64,000 bases of DNA from Alteromonas ponticola (GCF_012911815.1 NZ_JAATNW010000004.1:248001-312000); one strand, 5' to 3'; positions 30,493 to 43,652 are shown, numbered from the stretch's first letter. Program-made: numbers and translations. The notes: generated from the letters alone by a model not told the origin.

Positions 30493-31032
30493 ATGCTTGG
30501 CATTGTATTCACATCGCTGATTGAGATGCTTGAGGATAACGTTTCCCCTGATTTTGCTGATGAAGTGCTCGAGCAGGCCAACCTGGCGAACGATGGCGCT
30601 TTCACTGCGGTGGGTTACTACCCGTTTTCTGAGATGCAAAAATTGCTCTTGGTGCTGGAGCAAAAAACGGGTACGCCGGTAGAACAGCTGCTATATGATT
30701 TTGGCTACTATTTATTCGGCAAGCTCGCCGCCAAGCACGGGCAGGTGTTATCTGGCAAAAAAAATATCCTGGATGTATTAAATTGTCTCGACAATGATAT
30801 TCATGTGCAGGTGCGCAAACTCTATCCCGATGCAGATTTACCCAAATTTTCTGTGTTGTCACGCACAGCGACCGAAATGAAGTTAAGGTACTATTCGACC
30901 CGCGAACTGTATACCCTGGCAGAAGGGCTGATGGATGGCGCAGCCAATCATTTTGGCAACAAGATTCAGCGCCAGGTTGTCAAGCTGGATGAAGCCCATA
31001 CCTATCAGTTCACCATTTTTATGGAGGCCTAG
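30493..31032 (+). CDS. H-NOX (heme nitric oxide/oxygen binding) sensor protein
   Basis: The 179-residue protein is a stand-alone HNOB domain that binds heme and senses nitric oxide. The proximal heme ligand is H104 in NDIHVQVRKLYP, and the heme-propionate motif YxSxR is Y133, S135, R137 in LRYYSTREL. A GGGGGAG ribosome-binding site precedes the ATG. The stop codon overlaps by one base the GTG of a GGDEF-EAL gene. In Shewanella and Legionella such pairs let NO-bound H-NOX change cyclic-di-GMP turnover and biofilm formation. That role is inferred here from the pairing. Confidence 0.94.
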   Translation: MLGIVFTSLIEMLEDNVSPDFADEVLEQANLANDGAFTAVGYYPFSEMQKLLLVLEQKTGTPVEQLLYDFGYYLFGKLAAKHGQVLSGKKNILDVLNCLDNDIHVQVRKLYPDADLPKFSVLSRTATEMKLRYYSTRELYTLAEGLMDGAANHFGNKIQRQVVKLDEAHTYQFTIFMEA

Positions 31033-33173
31033 TGTCAGAGCGACCTGATCTGATTAACAAGCTGGCAAGATTAGAAAAGCGCGCCAGCCGTGAGCGTCAG
31101 GCGCGTAGCGAAGCAGAAACCTTGCTTACCGATAAAAGTCTGGAGTTATACAACGCATTGCAGTCATCCAGACAGCTGCAGAAAAAGCTGGAATTAGCGC
31201 TTTGGGCATCGCAGGAATCGTTTTGGGAGTGGCATGCGCAAAGTGATGAATTTGAACTTAAAAGTTTTGGCTTAGAGCAGGGACAGGAATACCAATGGAA
31301 GGGAAGTGCGCTTTCGTTACTACGCTTTGTCCATAAAGATGATATCAGCAGTCTTGAATTTCACTGGACCCTGGCATCGCTTAGCGGCAGTGACAGAATT
31401 GAAGTGGCATTTCGCTTCAAGCGCAAAGGTAAATATCAGTGGATGCGTCTGCGGGGGCGCGTATTGGAAAGAAACGAAGAAGGTACTGCGTTGCATATAG
31501 TGGGAACTACCCGCGACATCACGCAAGAAAGAAAGGCGGAGCAATCTTTCCAGTTAATGGCGTCGGCATTCTCCAGTTCACGGGAACCCATGCTGGTGCT
31601 TTCTGCCGATCTGATGATCAATGAATGTAATACTGCGTTCACACGTTTGATGCGCTTACCTGACAAAAACACTTGTCTTGGTCAGTCGTTGGATACACTT
31701 CTGCCTAAGGCCGGCGAACAACTTAAGCAGTTGCAGAATCGCCGTCAGAGCCGATTTGAATGTACATTGAAAACCTTTGACGATCACCTTGTACCCGTTG
31801 ACTTTTCGATTGCATTGTTTGAGACCCAGTACCAGACCTCCTCCTACTTTATCGCCACCTTGCGCGATATCAGCGAACGCAAATTAAATGAAGACCGATT
31901 GCGTCAGATGGCGATGCATGATGACTTAACCGGTCTTAAAAATCGCAACGGGCTGCGGGAGTCCTTAACCCGCTTTGCCACCACCAAACGCAGTTTCATT
32001 ATGATGTTTATCGATCTTGATGGTTTTAAGCAAATTAATGACGCCGCAGGTCACGAGCAAGGAGACGCCTGCTTAAGGCGAGTCGCTCGCGTGTTGAACA
32101 CGCGCTTTGGTGACAACAGCATTATTTCACGCTGGGGGGGAGACGAATTTGTGGTGGTGCTCACTGAAATGAGTTTGGATCAGGCAAAAAACGCCGGTGA
32201 AGTGCTAATTAAAGATATTGAAGCAGATAAGATTGCCACCACAGACGCTGAACTGAATCTTTCGGCCAGCATCGGCCTGGCAAACTTTCCTTTACACGGC
32301 GGCAGCATTGAAAACGTGCTGCAGAATGCCGATGCGGCGATGTATCAGGCTAAAACAACGGGTAAAGGCAAAGTCTATATTTATCAGCAAGGGTTGCTTG
32401 AAAGTATGAAAGAACGGGTCAGCATGCTTGCCGACCTGCGTCGTGCCATTGACCATGGCGGTCTAGAATTTCATATTCAGGGGCGCTACAATTTAGACGG
32501 CATAGTGCGTGGCGGGGAACTACTGTGCCGTTGGCGTTCTTCAATTTTGGGCACCGTTGCACCCTCGGTATTTATTCCACTGGCAGAATCTCATCAACTG
32601 GATAAAGATATTGGTGTGCTCGCATTAGAAGCCGCATGCGATTATATTTCGATGATGGATACGCAGGGAATGATGTTACCCTTATCAGTCAATGTCAGCG
32701 CCAATCAGTTGTTAGACAAACAGTTTGCACAGCAGGCGAAGGCGATCTGTGATGAAAACGATGTATCGCCAAATTTGATTGAAATGGAGCTGACCGAATC
32801 TATATTTATACGCGACCATCAAAGTGCTATTCGTTCACTGAATGCGCTAAGAGAAGCCGGATTCCGGCTCGCGCTGGATGATTTTGGTTCGGGTTTCTCT
32901 TCGTTAAGTTATTTACGCAGCTTCACCTTTGAAGTGGTAAAACTGGATCGCAGCCTGGTGAATGATATTCACAATGACAACAAAGCATTATCATTGCTGC
33001 AGGGGATTATCGCCATGCTGCACTCGCTGCAGTTGGATGTGGTGGCGGAGGGGGTTGAATTTGCCGAATACCTGCCGTTACTCAAAGAAGCCAATTGTAA
33101 TCAGGTTCAAGGATATTACTTCGAAAAACCCATGCCGTACGACCAATTCATTCGCAAACACTATCGCCATTAA
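31032..33173 (+). CDS. PAS-GGDEF-EAL cyclic-di-GMP enzyme, H-NOX partner
   Basis: The 713-residue cytoplasmic protein starts at GTG behind a GGAGG site. It has an N-terminal coiled coil, two PAS-like domains (about 50-170 and 175-285), GGDEF (about 295-450) and EAL (about 460-705). The cyclase motif is intact (SRWGGDEF), but the RxxD inhibitory site normally five residues before it is absent. The phosphodiesterase motif is ELL rather than EAL, while the other catalytic groups are present (SVNVSANQ, ELTES, LDDFGSG, KLDRS, AEGVE). Both activities are possible. The overlapping H-NOX gene suggests NO switches between them. Confidence 0.93.
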   Translation: MSERPDLINKLARLEKRASRERQARSEAETLLTDKSLELYNALQSSRQLQKKLELALWASQESFWEWHAQSDEFELKSFGLEQGQEYQWKGSALSLLRFVHKDDISSLEFHWTLASLSGSDRIEVAFRFKRKGKYQWMRLRGRVLERNEEGTALHIVGTTRDITQERKAEQSFQLMASAFSSSREPMLVLSADLMINECNTAFTRLMRLPDKNTCLGQSLDTLLPKAGEQLKQLQNRRQSRFECTLKTFDDHLVPVDFSIALFETQYQTSSYFIATLRDISERKLNEDRLRQMAMHDDLTGLKNRNGLRESLTRFATTKRSFIMMFIDLDGFKQINDAAGHEQGDACLRRVARVLNTRFGDNSIISRWGGDEFVVVLTEMSLDQAKNAGEVLIKDIEADKIATTDAELNLSASIGLANFPLHGGSIENVLQNADAAMYQAKTTGKGKVYIYQQGLLESMKERVSMLADLRRAIDHGGLEFHIQGRYNLDGIVRGGELLCRWRSSILGTVAPSVFIPLAESHQLDKDIGVLALEAACDYISMMDTQGMMLPLSVNVSANQLLDKQFAQQAKAICDENDVSPNLIEMELTESIFIRDHQSAIRSLNALREAGFRLALDDFGSGFSSLSYLRSFTFEVVKLDRSLVNDIHNDNKALSLLQGIIAMLHSLQLDVVAEGVEFAEYLPLLKEANCNQVQGYYFEKPMPYDQFIRKHYRH

Positions 33174-33314
33174 CAACAAGGGAAAATGGTACCAATGATT
33201 GTGGTACTTTTGGCTTTACCACTGTGTGGAAAAAGTCTGCCTCTGGGTGGCAAATGCACCGTGTGACCAGCTACGGTCACTGAATGATGGTTGCAGCCGA
33301 TGGCGCGCTTCGCA

Positions 33315-34022
33315 TTACGCTTCTGCAAATCCAGCTAGCGCCAAATTTACCGCAGCCTCTGCATGAAGGTAAGCCGTATCATACAAGGGGATAGCGGTGT
33401 CGTGTTGAGAAATTAGCAGTCCAATCTCTGTGCAGCCAAGGATAATGCCCTGGGCCCCCTGGCGATGTAATTGCTCAATAACGCGCAAAAATGTCTGTTT
33501 GGATTCGTCGACGCATTTACCCACACACAGCTCTTCAAAGATCACTCGATGAACGCGCTTTTGATCTTCTTCTGTCGGTACCAGTACACTCAGACCGAAT
33601 GTCTGTTCAAGCCGCTTTTTATAAAAGGGTTGTTGCATGGTAAAAGCGGTACCTAACAACCCTGCTGAAGTAATATTGTGCTTTTGTAATTCGGTGCCGG
33701 TAGCATCAGCAATATGTAACACGGGAATTGAGATAGCTTGTTGTATCGCAGGTAACACACAATGCATAGTGTTGGTGGCGATCACCAGAAAATCAGCACC
33801 AGCGGCTTCTATCTGTTGGGCAGCCTGGGCTAACAATTTCCCGGCCTCATCCCAGTCACCGCGTTGTTGACAGGCAGCAATGGAAGCGAAGTCTACGCTG
33901 ACCATTACGAGCCGGGCGGAGTGCAAGCCGCCTAACTTTTCCTTTATCAACGAATTGATCAAACGATAATAACTTGCCGTGCTTTCCCAACTCATACCGC
34001 CAAGCAAACCAATCGTTCTCAT
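33315..34022 (-). CDS. Aspartate/glutamate racemase family, YgeA-like broad amino-acid racemase
   Basis: The 235-residue protein aligns closely with E. coli YgeA (start MRTIGLLGGMSWESTASYYR). Its catalytic pair sits at the same positions: T83 in IATNTMH and C197 in ILGCTEIGLL. YgeA racemises several amino acids without cofactor, supplying D-amino acids. AGGAAG precedes the ATG. It overlaps the upstream PaiB-like gene by four bases (ATGA), so they are translated together. A cytoplasmic enzyme; the preferred substrate is unknown. Confidence 0.9.
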   Translation of the reverse strand: MRTIGLLGGMSWESTASYYRLINSLIKEKLGGLHSARLVMVSVDFASIAACQQRGDWDEAGKLLAQAAQQIEAAGADFLVIATNTMHCVLPAIQQAISIPVLHIADATGTELQKHNITSAGLLGTAFTMQQPFYKKRLEQTFGLSVLVPTEEDQKRVHRVIFEELCVGKCVDESKQTFLRVIEQLHRQGAQGIILGCTEIGLLISQHDTAIPLYDTAYLHAEAAVNLALAGFAEA

Positions 34023-34639
34023 TTTTCGCTTCCTGTACCAATGTTGCGTCTAGCCATATAGGCAGCTAAAACTGTAGCATCATTACGTTGACTTTGCTTC
34101 AGGGCGCTAAATACGCCAGCTTGATCGGCCTGGTGTTTATGCTGGCCGAGCTTCTCCCGGGCATCGATATGATCAATCGTAATCGTGAAGCCGATAATAC
34201 CGTTGAGCAGTTGCTGTTGGTATCCCTCGGGCATGCGCTCACGATCATCCACCAGCTCAGGCTCGTATTGCGTAATCAACTGCTTTACCTGAGATAGAGT
34301 GTCCGCTCTGTTTAACGTTCTGATGACACCGTAGCAATGCACTGCACAATAGTTCCAGGTTGGTACCGCGATAGGCGTTGCGTACCAGGTTGGAGAAATG
34401 TAGCTGTGCGGACCGGAGAAAATTGCCAGTACCCGCTCACCATCAACGAAGTTACTGTGTGGATTGTCGCGCGCGATATGGCCATACAATACGCCTTTAT
34501 CGCCTTGGTCAGGTTTTAACAAAAGCGGCAGGTGGGTTGCTTGTAACGACGGCGAAACAAGTGTGGCAAAGCCATATTGCTGAATAAACTGATGAATGGC
34601 GTGAGCATCAGCCATTTTCTCCCTGATGGGCACATGCAT
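34019..34639 (-). CDS. PaiB-family FMN-binding protein
   Basis: The 206-residue protein begins MHVPIREKMADAHAIHQFIQ and has the PaiB/FMN-binding split-barrel pattern, with HLPLLL, GHIARDNPHS, IFSGPHSYISPTWY and VPTWNY. In Bacillus PaiB is a negative regulator of sporulation and protease genes. In proteobacteria the family is poorly known and more likely a flavin- or heme-binding enzyme. It is coupled to the racemase gene downstream. There is no DNA-binding helix-turn-helix that I can see. Confidence 0.88.
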   Translation of the reverse strand: MHVPIREKMADAHAIHQFIQQYGFATLVSPSLQATHLPLLLKPDQGDKGVLYGHIARDNPHSNFVDGERVLAIFSGPHSYISPTWYATPIAVPTWNYCAVHCYGVIRTLNRADTLSQVKQLITQYEPELVDDRERMPEGYQQQLLNGIIGFTITIDHIDAREKLGQHKHQADQAGVFSALKQSQRNDATVLAAYMARRNIGTGSEK

Positions 34640-34711
34640 TTAATTTTATCTCCATCGCTGCGAGTGGGTATAACCGTTCGCCAGTGTCAGCAATTTTGAC
34701 CTAAGTAGCAA

Positions 34712-34737
34712 TAAAAAAGGCTCCGTCAGGAGCCTCT
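34712..34737 (-). terminator. Rho-independent terminator of the ast operon
   Basis: Read on the minus strand, a GGCTCC/GGAGCC stem with a four-base loop is followed by six T. It lies five bases beyond the stop of the DUF1338 gene, which shows that this gene is the last of the ast transcript. Confidence 0.9.
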
Positions 34738-34741
34738 TAAA

Positions 34742-35548
34742 TTATTTCGAATTGGTGCTTTCGAAGATTTTATCCGCCGATTCGGCGACAAAGCCTTGAT
34801 ACAATTTGCCATTCGGCATCGCGTAGCGCTGGGCAAATTCGTAAAAACAGCTGGGGATCTCCTTCTCTTCATTACCGAACGTCACTACCTGACGGTCCGC
34901 CATTATCGACGATTGCGCAAGGTGTACTGCTTCACCGCCCTTAATTTCGCCACCTGCAGTGTTCAATGGAAAGCCAGCATCTTTAAGCAGCGTATTCACC
35001 TCTGCCAGGGTATCAATATGTTGCAAGTGATTGACGCTGACGGTGAAGTGATTGGCGCGAAAGCCCCATGCGGCCAGCCAACTTGCGTATTCAGACTCGG
35101 CAAGAAGGATTTCGTATTCTTCTTTGCTGAGTTCCCAGTGGCGACCTGAATAAAGGAAGTCTTCGTGTTTTACTGCATCTGCGTCCATTTGGGCCACTAG
35201 CTTGTTGATAATCGCCTGTGACTGTTCCGTTAGTTCAGCAACACGAAGCTGACTAATAAATACTTTAGGCTGAGTGCTGTCCGGATGTTCAAAATGACGG
35301 GCATCTAACTTCTTCGCTTCGAAGTTGTACGTGCCTTTTTCTTCGTAACCCAAAGCAAGGAAATGGGCAGCTAACTTATCCAGCGACGTTTTGTCCAGGT
35401 TAAAAGTACGAAACGCAACGTGGTCATTCACGATTTCACTGCTGTTTTCCTCATCCTTTAACAACGCATGTACTTTATGCGCAGAGGGAGTAATGGCAAC
35501 GTAATCCTGCCACATGTTGTCGAATAAGGTATTAATATCTTTATGCAT
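34742..35548 (-). CDS. DUF1338 protein (HglS/YdcJ-like, probable Fe(II) 2-oxoacid dioxygenase/decarboxylase)
   Basis: DUF1338 proteins include HglS, which converts 2-oxoadipate to 2-hydroxyglutarate in a vicinal-oxygen-chelate fold. This 268-residue member is shorter but keeps the expected metal ligands H43 (NDHVAFRTF), H167 (RANHFTVSV) and E237 (CFYEFAQRY), plus the substrate-binding arginine R47. AGGA precedes the ATG. It starts 23 bases after astD and ends at the operon terminator, so it is produced with arginine catabolism enzymes. Its true substrate is not known. A 2-oxo acid from arginine, ornithine or glutamate metabolism is my inference. Confidence 0.82.
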   Translation of the reverse strand: MHKDINTLFDNMWQDYVAITPSAHKVHALLKDEENSSEIVNDHVAFRTFNLDKTSLDKLAAHFLALGYEEKGTYNFEAKKLDARHFEHPDSTQPKVFISQLRVAELTEQSQAIINKLVAQMDADAVKHEDFLYSGRHWELSKEEYEILLAESEYASWLAAWGFRANHFTVSVNHLQHIDTLAEVNTLLKDAGFPLNTAGGEIKGGEAVHLAQSSIMADRQVVTFGNEEKEIPSCFYEFAQRYAMPNGKLYQGFVAESADKIFESTNSK

Positions 35549-35571
35549 TAATAGTGGATCCTGCTGTTGCG

Positions 35572-38090
<2,519 letters not shown>

Positions 38091-38115
38091 GTCCGCTTAC
38101 TCGACTTCATTGTGA

Positions 38116-39324
<1,209 letters not shown>

Positions 39325-39697
39325 TTAAATTACCTCTGAGTCTGGCATTCAGGCTTGATTTAAGTGCAAGAAAGAATGCGGAGTTGTTCAAATTGATTGC
39401 GCATTATGCCATCAAATTGAATGAAAGTCTTCCTTGGAATATACCTGAACCCCTTTATATTCAAGGGGTTTGATGAAACTTGCAAAATATTTGCATAACT
39501 ATCTATTTACGTTGTGATGCGTTTTTCAGCTCAGCCTGTGCTGTTGATTTTATGCTGAAAATAACGCTGAAAATGCCAAAAACGATGCTTGCTGAGGGAG
39601 GGGCTGAGGGTACTCATCTCCCTGGTAAGCGAAATCTACTTAAAATAACCGCAAAAGTAATCTGCGACAGCGCGCTGAATGATTATCCATAAAATTT
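39325..39697. other. 373-base intergenic region upstream of the ast operon
   Basis: No convincing gene is present. It holds an 8-bp perfect hairpin (AACCCCTT/AAGGGGTT, 39448-39470) and a perfect TGCAAA-ATA-TTTGCA palindrome at 39481-39495. I looked for a sigma-54 signature like that of enterobacterial ast and did not find one. The astC promoter must lie here. Confidence 0.6.
39481..39495. promoter_or_regulatory. Palindrome upstream of astC, possible regulator site
   Basis: TGCAAAATATTTGCA is a perfect 6+3+6 palindrome, 157 bases upstream of the astC start. It is loosely like an ArgR half-site pair (TGAAT..ATTCA) but with C replacing A and an odd centre, so ArgR binding is only a possibility. 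Confidence 0.35.
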
Positions 39698-40882
39698 TTA
39701 GTTCTTTCGCGAAGTGGAAGCATAAGGTGGTGCGGCGACGGCAGTATGGTTGAGAATATCGATAGCGTCAGCGGGAAAGCCAATGCTGAGCAAATGTATT
39801 TTTACCATTTTTCTATTGATACAGCGATGCTGCAACAACATTCTTACTTTGGCATATTCTCTGGCCCATTCCAGTACACGGCCCATTGCGGAAGGTTTAG
39901 CGTCCGCCAGCGACCGCATATCTTGACTTAATTCCAGTTTGCGCGGTGACAGGTGGCTCAACAGATCAGCGGCAATGCCGTCAGCAAACTCCTGTTGCAA
40001 GGCGATTAGGTAATTTGCTGACGGTTGCATATCGCGCAGGATATGGTGCACATCGACGCGCTTTTTTTTCGCCGCTTGCTCCATGAATTCGCCACGGGTC
40101 AAATCGAAAAGTCTAAAATACAACTTAATCAGGATACACCGGCCGATCGCATGAATAGCACCCAGCGTATATGCGTTTTCGGCACTTAATTGTTTCAGCG
40201 GAGCGATGAGCGAAGCCGATACCGCGGTGGAGACGCCAAAACTGAACAAATGCTCTTTGATTTCCGGGAAGGGATCCGTGGTTTGCGGCAGTGAGCGCTT
40301 TAGGATCATATAGGGTACCACCCGCTTCAGGTTTTCCAGACCGAGGTAACTCAGCGCGGTGCGGATTGATTCAACCTGAATACTGTTTCCCAGCGCATCT
40401 TTTTTGCGAAACTGCGGCAGATTGACCACCTTCATGAGTTCATAACTTAACCATGGATGGGCAATAATCTGCTCCTCTACCTGACGAAGTGAGGAGCTGT
40501 CGAGGTTAAGGATTTCCAGCAGGAATTTGAGGTCGGTGGAAAATCCCAGATTCTGACTGCAGACTTTTTTTAGACTGGTCGCTTTTTTGCGAATTGCAGT
40601 AAACAGAAAATTATGGAAATCGTGCAGGACAACACTTTTTAGCGACGCGTCGCTAAGATTTTGCAAAGTTTGATTTTTGATTGCGACTTTTTCAATTGAC
40701 AGCAATTGGCGTCTGGCATCAGCCTGCTCTGATTCAGCAAAATCGACCTCGCCGGGCTTAGCCTTTCCCGCCATACTTTGCGCACGTTCCAACGAGATCA
40801 GCAAATTATCGAAACGATCTTCGACTCCCGTATGTGATAACACATTTTGAATAACTGACTTTTTGCCTAAATCACTATGCAT
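39698..40882 (-). CDS. HDOD-domain protein
   Basis: The 394-residue protein has a charged N-terminal region (1-130) and a HDOD domain (about 135-330). The domain signature is seen in EEQIIAHPWLSYELMKVVNLP and IRTALSYLGLENLKRVVPY. Basic helices end the protein. HDOD proteins are non-hydrolytic relatives of HD phosphohydrolases and act in signalling, often with c-di-GMP or kinase networks. There is no receiver or GGDEF domain attached. It lies alone between pabA and astC on the same strand. I cannot assign a partner. Confidence 0.85.
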   Translation of the reverse strand: MHSDLGKKSVIQNVLSHTGVEDRFDNLLISLERAQSMAGKAKPGEVDFAESEQADARRQLLSIEKVAIKNQTLQNLSDASLKSVVLHDFHNFLFTAIRKKATSLKKVCSQNLGFSTDLKFLLEILNLDSSSLRQVEEQIIAHPWLSYELMKVVNLPQFRKKDALGNSIQVESIRTALSYLGLENLKRVVPYMILKRSLPQTTDPFPEIKEHLFSFGVSTAVSASLIAPLKQLSAENAYTLGAIHAIGRCILIKLYFRLFDLTRGEFMEQAAKKKRVDVHHILRDMQPSANYLIALQQEFADGIAADLLSHLSPRKLELSQDMRSLADAKPSAMGRVLEWAREYAKVRMLLQHRCINRKMVKIHLLSIGFPADAIDILNHTAVAAPPYASTSRKN

Positions 40883-40991
40883 CGTCGCGTGTTCTACTAC
40901 AACCCTATTGCTATCAGCGGTTTAACGCTCTGATAAAGTTTAGCTTATTTAACCATTTTCGCTTAAGGCGTTGTCTGACGCTGAAGCGTGA

Positions 40992-41573
40992 TCAGCTGGC
41001 CAACTGCAGAAAATTGTTCAGCAAGGCATGCCCATGTTCAGTTAAGAGTGATTCTGGATGGAATTGCACTCCCCACACAGGCAGCGAGGTATGAGAAATC
41101 GCCATTATTTCATGAATCCCGTCGCTGTTTTCACTCCAGGCATCGACCCGAAGACTGGCTGATAAACTGTCAGGTTGCAACACCAGTGAATGATAGCGCG
41201 TTGCGTTAAAGGGTGAAGGTAAGTCTGACATGATACCACTCCCACAATGATGAATCGCCGATACCTTGCCATGCAATATATGTTGAGCGCGCACGACTTT
41301 GGCACCAAACACCTGTCCAATTGCCTGGTGTCCCAGGCAGACACCTAGCAGAGGTAGGCGACCCGCAAAATGTTCAATTGCGGCGAGACTGATGCCCGCC
41401 TCATTGGGTGTGCATGGGCCGGGTGAAATTACCAGGTGACTGGGTTGAAGTGCTTCTATCTGTGAAAGGGAAAGTTCGTTGTTTCGTACCACTTTCACCG
41501 CAACATCAAGCTCTAAGAAATAACGCGCCAGGTTATGAGTAAATGAATCAAAATTATCAATCAACAACAACAC
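40992..41573 (-). CDS. pabA: Aminodeoxychorismate synthase glutamine amidotransferase subunit
   Basis: It supplies ammonia from glutamine to PabB for p-aminobenzoate and folate synthesis. The 193-residue protein matches E. coli PabA closely (LLIDNFDSFTHNLARYF; VISPGPCTPNEAGISL). The nucleophile cysteine is in LGVCLGHQAIGQ and the His-Glu pair in VQFHPES. TrpG is the alternative, but no trp synthesis genes are nearby and the sequence favours PabA. It starts at GTG with AGGAA upstream, 23 bases after trpS. Confidence 0.92.
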   Translation of the reverse strand: MLLLIDNFDSFTHNLARYFLELDVAVKVVRNNELSLSQIEALQPSHLVISPGPCTPNEAGISLAAIEHFAGRLPLLGVCLGHQAIGQVFGAKVVRAQHILHGKVSAIHHCGSGIMSDLPSPFNATRYHSLVLQPDSLSASLRVDAWSENSDGIHEIMAISHTSLPVWGVQFHPESLLTEHGHALLNNFLQLAS

Positions 41574-41596
41574 GATTGTATTCCTGGCACTTAAAA

Positions 41597-42607
41597 TTAG
41601 CGGGTAACGGAGATGAATCCCAATGCTTTATAAACCTTTTCGAGTGTCGTGGTTGCGCGGGCACTGGCTTTTTGTGCGCCTTGCTGCATAACTTCGTCAA
41701 GATAAGCCCGGTCATTACGAATTTCGTGGTAACGTTGTTGGATGGGGGTTAACAAACTCACCACGGCTTCAGCAACGTCGCCTTTTAAATGACCGTACAT
41801 TTTGTCTTCGTATTGCGGGACCAGATCCGAAATTGACTGGCCTGTCGCACATGATAGCAATGACAGTAAATTGGATACCCCAGGCTTTTCTTTGACATCA
41901 AAGTAAATTCGCGCCTGTTCATCAGAGTCGGTTACAGCACGTTTAATTTTCTTCGCCAGTTTTTTCGGATCTTCTAATAAGCCAACAAAATTATTGGGGT
42001 TGCTGTCAGATTTAGACATCTTCTTTTCCGGTTCTTGCAGGCTCATTACGCGAGCGCCAAATTCAGGAATAAACGGCTCAGGCAATGTGAAGATTTCACC
42101 GTATAAGTTATTCATGCGGGTCGCAATATCACGTGTTAGTTCCAGGTGCTGTTTCTGATCTTCACCCACTGGGACCTGATTGGCCTGATACAAAAGGATG
42201 TCCGCGGCTTGCAAAACGGGGTAGCTGTATAAGCCAACATTAATATTATTGACGTTGCGCGCCGACTTGTCTTTGAACTGAGTCATGCGGTTAAGCTCAC
42301 CCATTTGAGCATAACAGTTTAGCACCCAGGCTAATTGTGCGTGCTCTGGCACTTGCGATTGAATGAACAGGGTGCTTTTCTGTGGATTGATACCACACGC
42401 CAGGTACAGTGCGAGTCCGTCCAGACAGGCAGAATTGAGCGCTGCGGGCTCCTGGCGAACAGTAATGGCGTGTAAATCGACCAGCATATACAGACAATCA
42501 TGGTCATCCTGCATAGCAACCCACTGCTTAAGCGCGCCCATATAATTACCGATGGTAAGTTGACCTGAAGGCTGGCAGCCGCTAAGTACAATTGGTTTTT
42601 GAGTCAT
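41597..42607 (-). CDS. trpS: Tryptophanyl-tRNA synthetase
   Basis: The class-I synthetase of 336 residues charges tRNA-Trp. The HIGH-type motif appears as [14 protein letters not shown] and the KMSKS loop as [10 protein letters not shown]. The length equals the E. coli enzyme (334). AGGTAA precedes the ATG. It follows rpe by 39 bases, as in the E. coli dam-rpe-gph-trpS cluster, but here gph is missing. Confidence 0.97.
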   Translation of the reverse strand: MTQKPIVLSGCQPSGQLTIGNYMGALKQWVAMQDDHDCLYMLVDLHAITVRQEPAALNSACLDGLALYLACGINPQKSTLFIQSQVPEHAQLAWVLNCYAQMGELNRMTQFKDKSARNVNNINVGLYSYPVLQAADILLYQANQVPVGEDQKQHLELTRDIATRMNNLYGEIFTLPEPFIPEFGARVMSLQEPEKKMSKSDSNPNNFVGLLEDPKKLAKKIKRAVTDSDEQARIYFDVKEKPGVSNLLSLLSCATGQSISDLVPQYEDKMYGHLKGDVAEAVVSLLTPIQQRYHEIRNDRAYLDEVMQQGAQKASARATTTLEKVYKALGFISVTR

Positions 42608-42646
42608 GATGTTTACCTGAAATTCTGCTCGGGGTGGTTAATTCAG

Positions 42647-43324
42647 TTAGCACGCTTTACTAGCGGCAAGTTCTTTACGCATTTGGTCGATGACGTGTTT
42701 GTAATCAGGCTGATTGAAAATGGCTGAACCTGCCACAAACATGTCGGCTCCTGCGTCAGCAATGGCGCGAATATTATCGACTTTTACGCCGCCGTCAATC
42801 TCAATTCGGATGTCGCGTCCGCTTTCCCGTACGCGCTGTCGCACTAAACGCAACTTATCCAACGTGGAGTGAATGAAAGACTGGCCGCCAAAACCGGGGT
42901 TTACCGACATCACCAGGATGTGATGCAGCCTGTCCATTACGTGATCAAGGTAATGTAGGGGCGTTGCCGGGTTAAATACCAGCCCAGCCTTGCAGCCCTT
43001 ATCAGCAATAAGTTGTAAGGAGCGGTCAATATGCTCAGACGCTTCCGGATGAAAGCTGATATAAGTTGCCCCGGCATCGGCAAATTGCTCGATTAAATCA
43101 TTGACCGGCTTCACCATCAGATGAACATCAATTGGCGCAGTAATGCCGTAATCTCTGAGCGCCTGACAAATCATTGGGCCGAACGTAAGATTTGGCACAT
43201 AATGGTTATCCATGACATCAAAATGAATAATGTCGGCACCGGCAGCCAATACTTTTTCGACATCCTCACCAAGACGGGCGAAATCCGCAGATAATATTGA
43301 TGGAGCGATGGTAAATGTGGTCAC
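42647..43324 (-). CDS. rpe: Ribulose-phosphate 3-epimerase
   Basis: A TIM-barrel enzyme of 225 residues that interconverts ribulose-5-phosphate and xylulose-5-phosphate. Catalytic aspartates and metal histidines are visible in [23 protein letters not shown] and [10 protein letters not shown]. The phosphate loop is VAGSAIF. It begins at GTG with an AAGGGTG site. It heads the rpe-trpS-pabA transcript. Confidence 0.97.
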   Translation of the reverse strand: MTTFTIAPSILSADFARLGEDVEKVLAAGADIIHFDVMDNHYVPNLTFGPMICQALRDYGITAPIDVHLMVKPVNDLIEQFADAGATYISFHPEASEHIDRSLQLIADKGCKAGLVFNPATPLHYLDHVMDRLHHILVMSVNPGFGGQSFIHSTLDKLRLVRQRVRESGRDIRIEIDGGVKVDNIRAIADAGADMFVAGSAIFNQPDYKHVIDQMRKELAASKAC

Positions 43325-43652
43325 GATTACACCCTTAAAATTTGAAAGGTCAATATGCGATGAGTTTATGCGTAGTGGGAAGTGTAGCGAAAAGCCTTGC
43401 CTGAAAAAAGCTTTGCAGACGCCCCATGTTGGTGAAAACGCATTTAATTAGTGCATTTGCGTTGCCAAAAGGGATGGTAAAGTAAACAATGACGCTGAGC
43501 GTAATTTGAATAAAACAAATTAAATTCAATTAGTTAGGTTATGAGCTGGGCTGTGGGAAAAAGGGGTGATTTTTAGGCACTGGTTTTGCGTTGTTCAACA
43601 ATATAATAATAAGCGGCAGTATCCAAAATATTCAATTCCAAGGAGAACACAC
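43325..43652. other. 328-base divergent region between rpe and the TorF-type porin
   Basis: It contains no gene that I can support. The porin-proximal end holds a sigma-54 promoter (listed separately). The rpe-proximal half should hold the rpe promoter. I did not find a full NtrC palindrome. Confidence 0.6.
43575..43590 (+). promoter_or_regulatory. Strong sigma-54 promoter of the TorF-type porin gene
   Basis: AGGCACTGGTTTTGCG contains GGCAC-N5-TTGC exactly as in the sigma-54 consensus, with both invariant GG and GC dinucleotides. A transcript would start near 43601 and give a leader of about 50 bases before the strong AAGGAGA ribosome-binding site. Confidence 0.75.

Noticed and set aside
33174..33314. 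Inverted-repeat-looking gap after the GGDEF-EAL gene
   Set aside because: Only short GGTAC repeats are present, with no stable stem followed by T-run, so I do not call a terminator or repeat element.
39325..39697. Sigma-54 promoter for the ast operon
   Set aside because: The best candidate on the minus strand, TGGCATAATGCGCAA, lacks the GC of the -12 element at the right distance.
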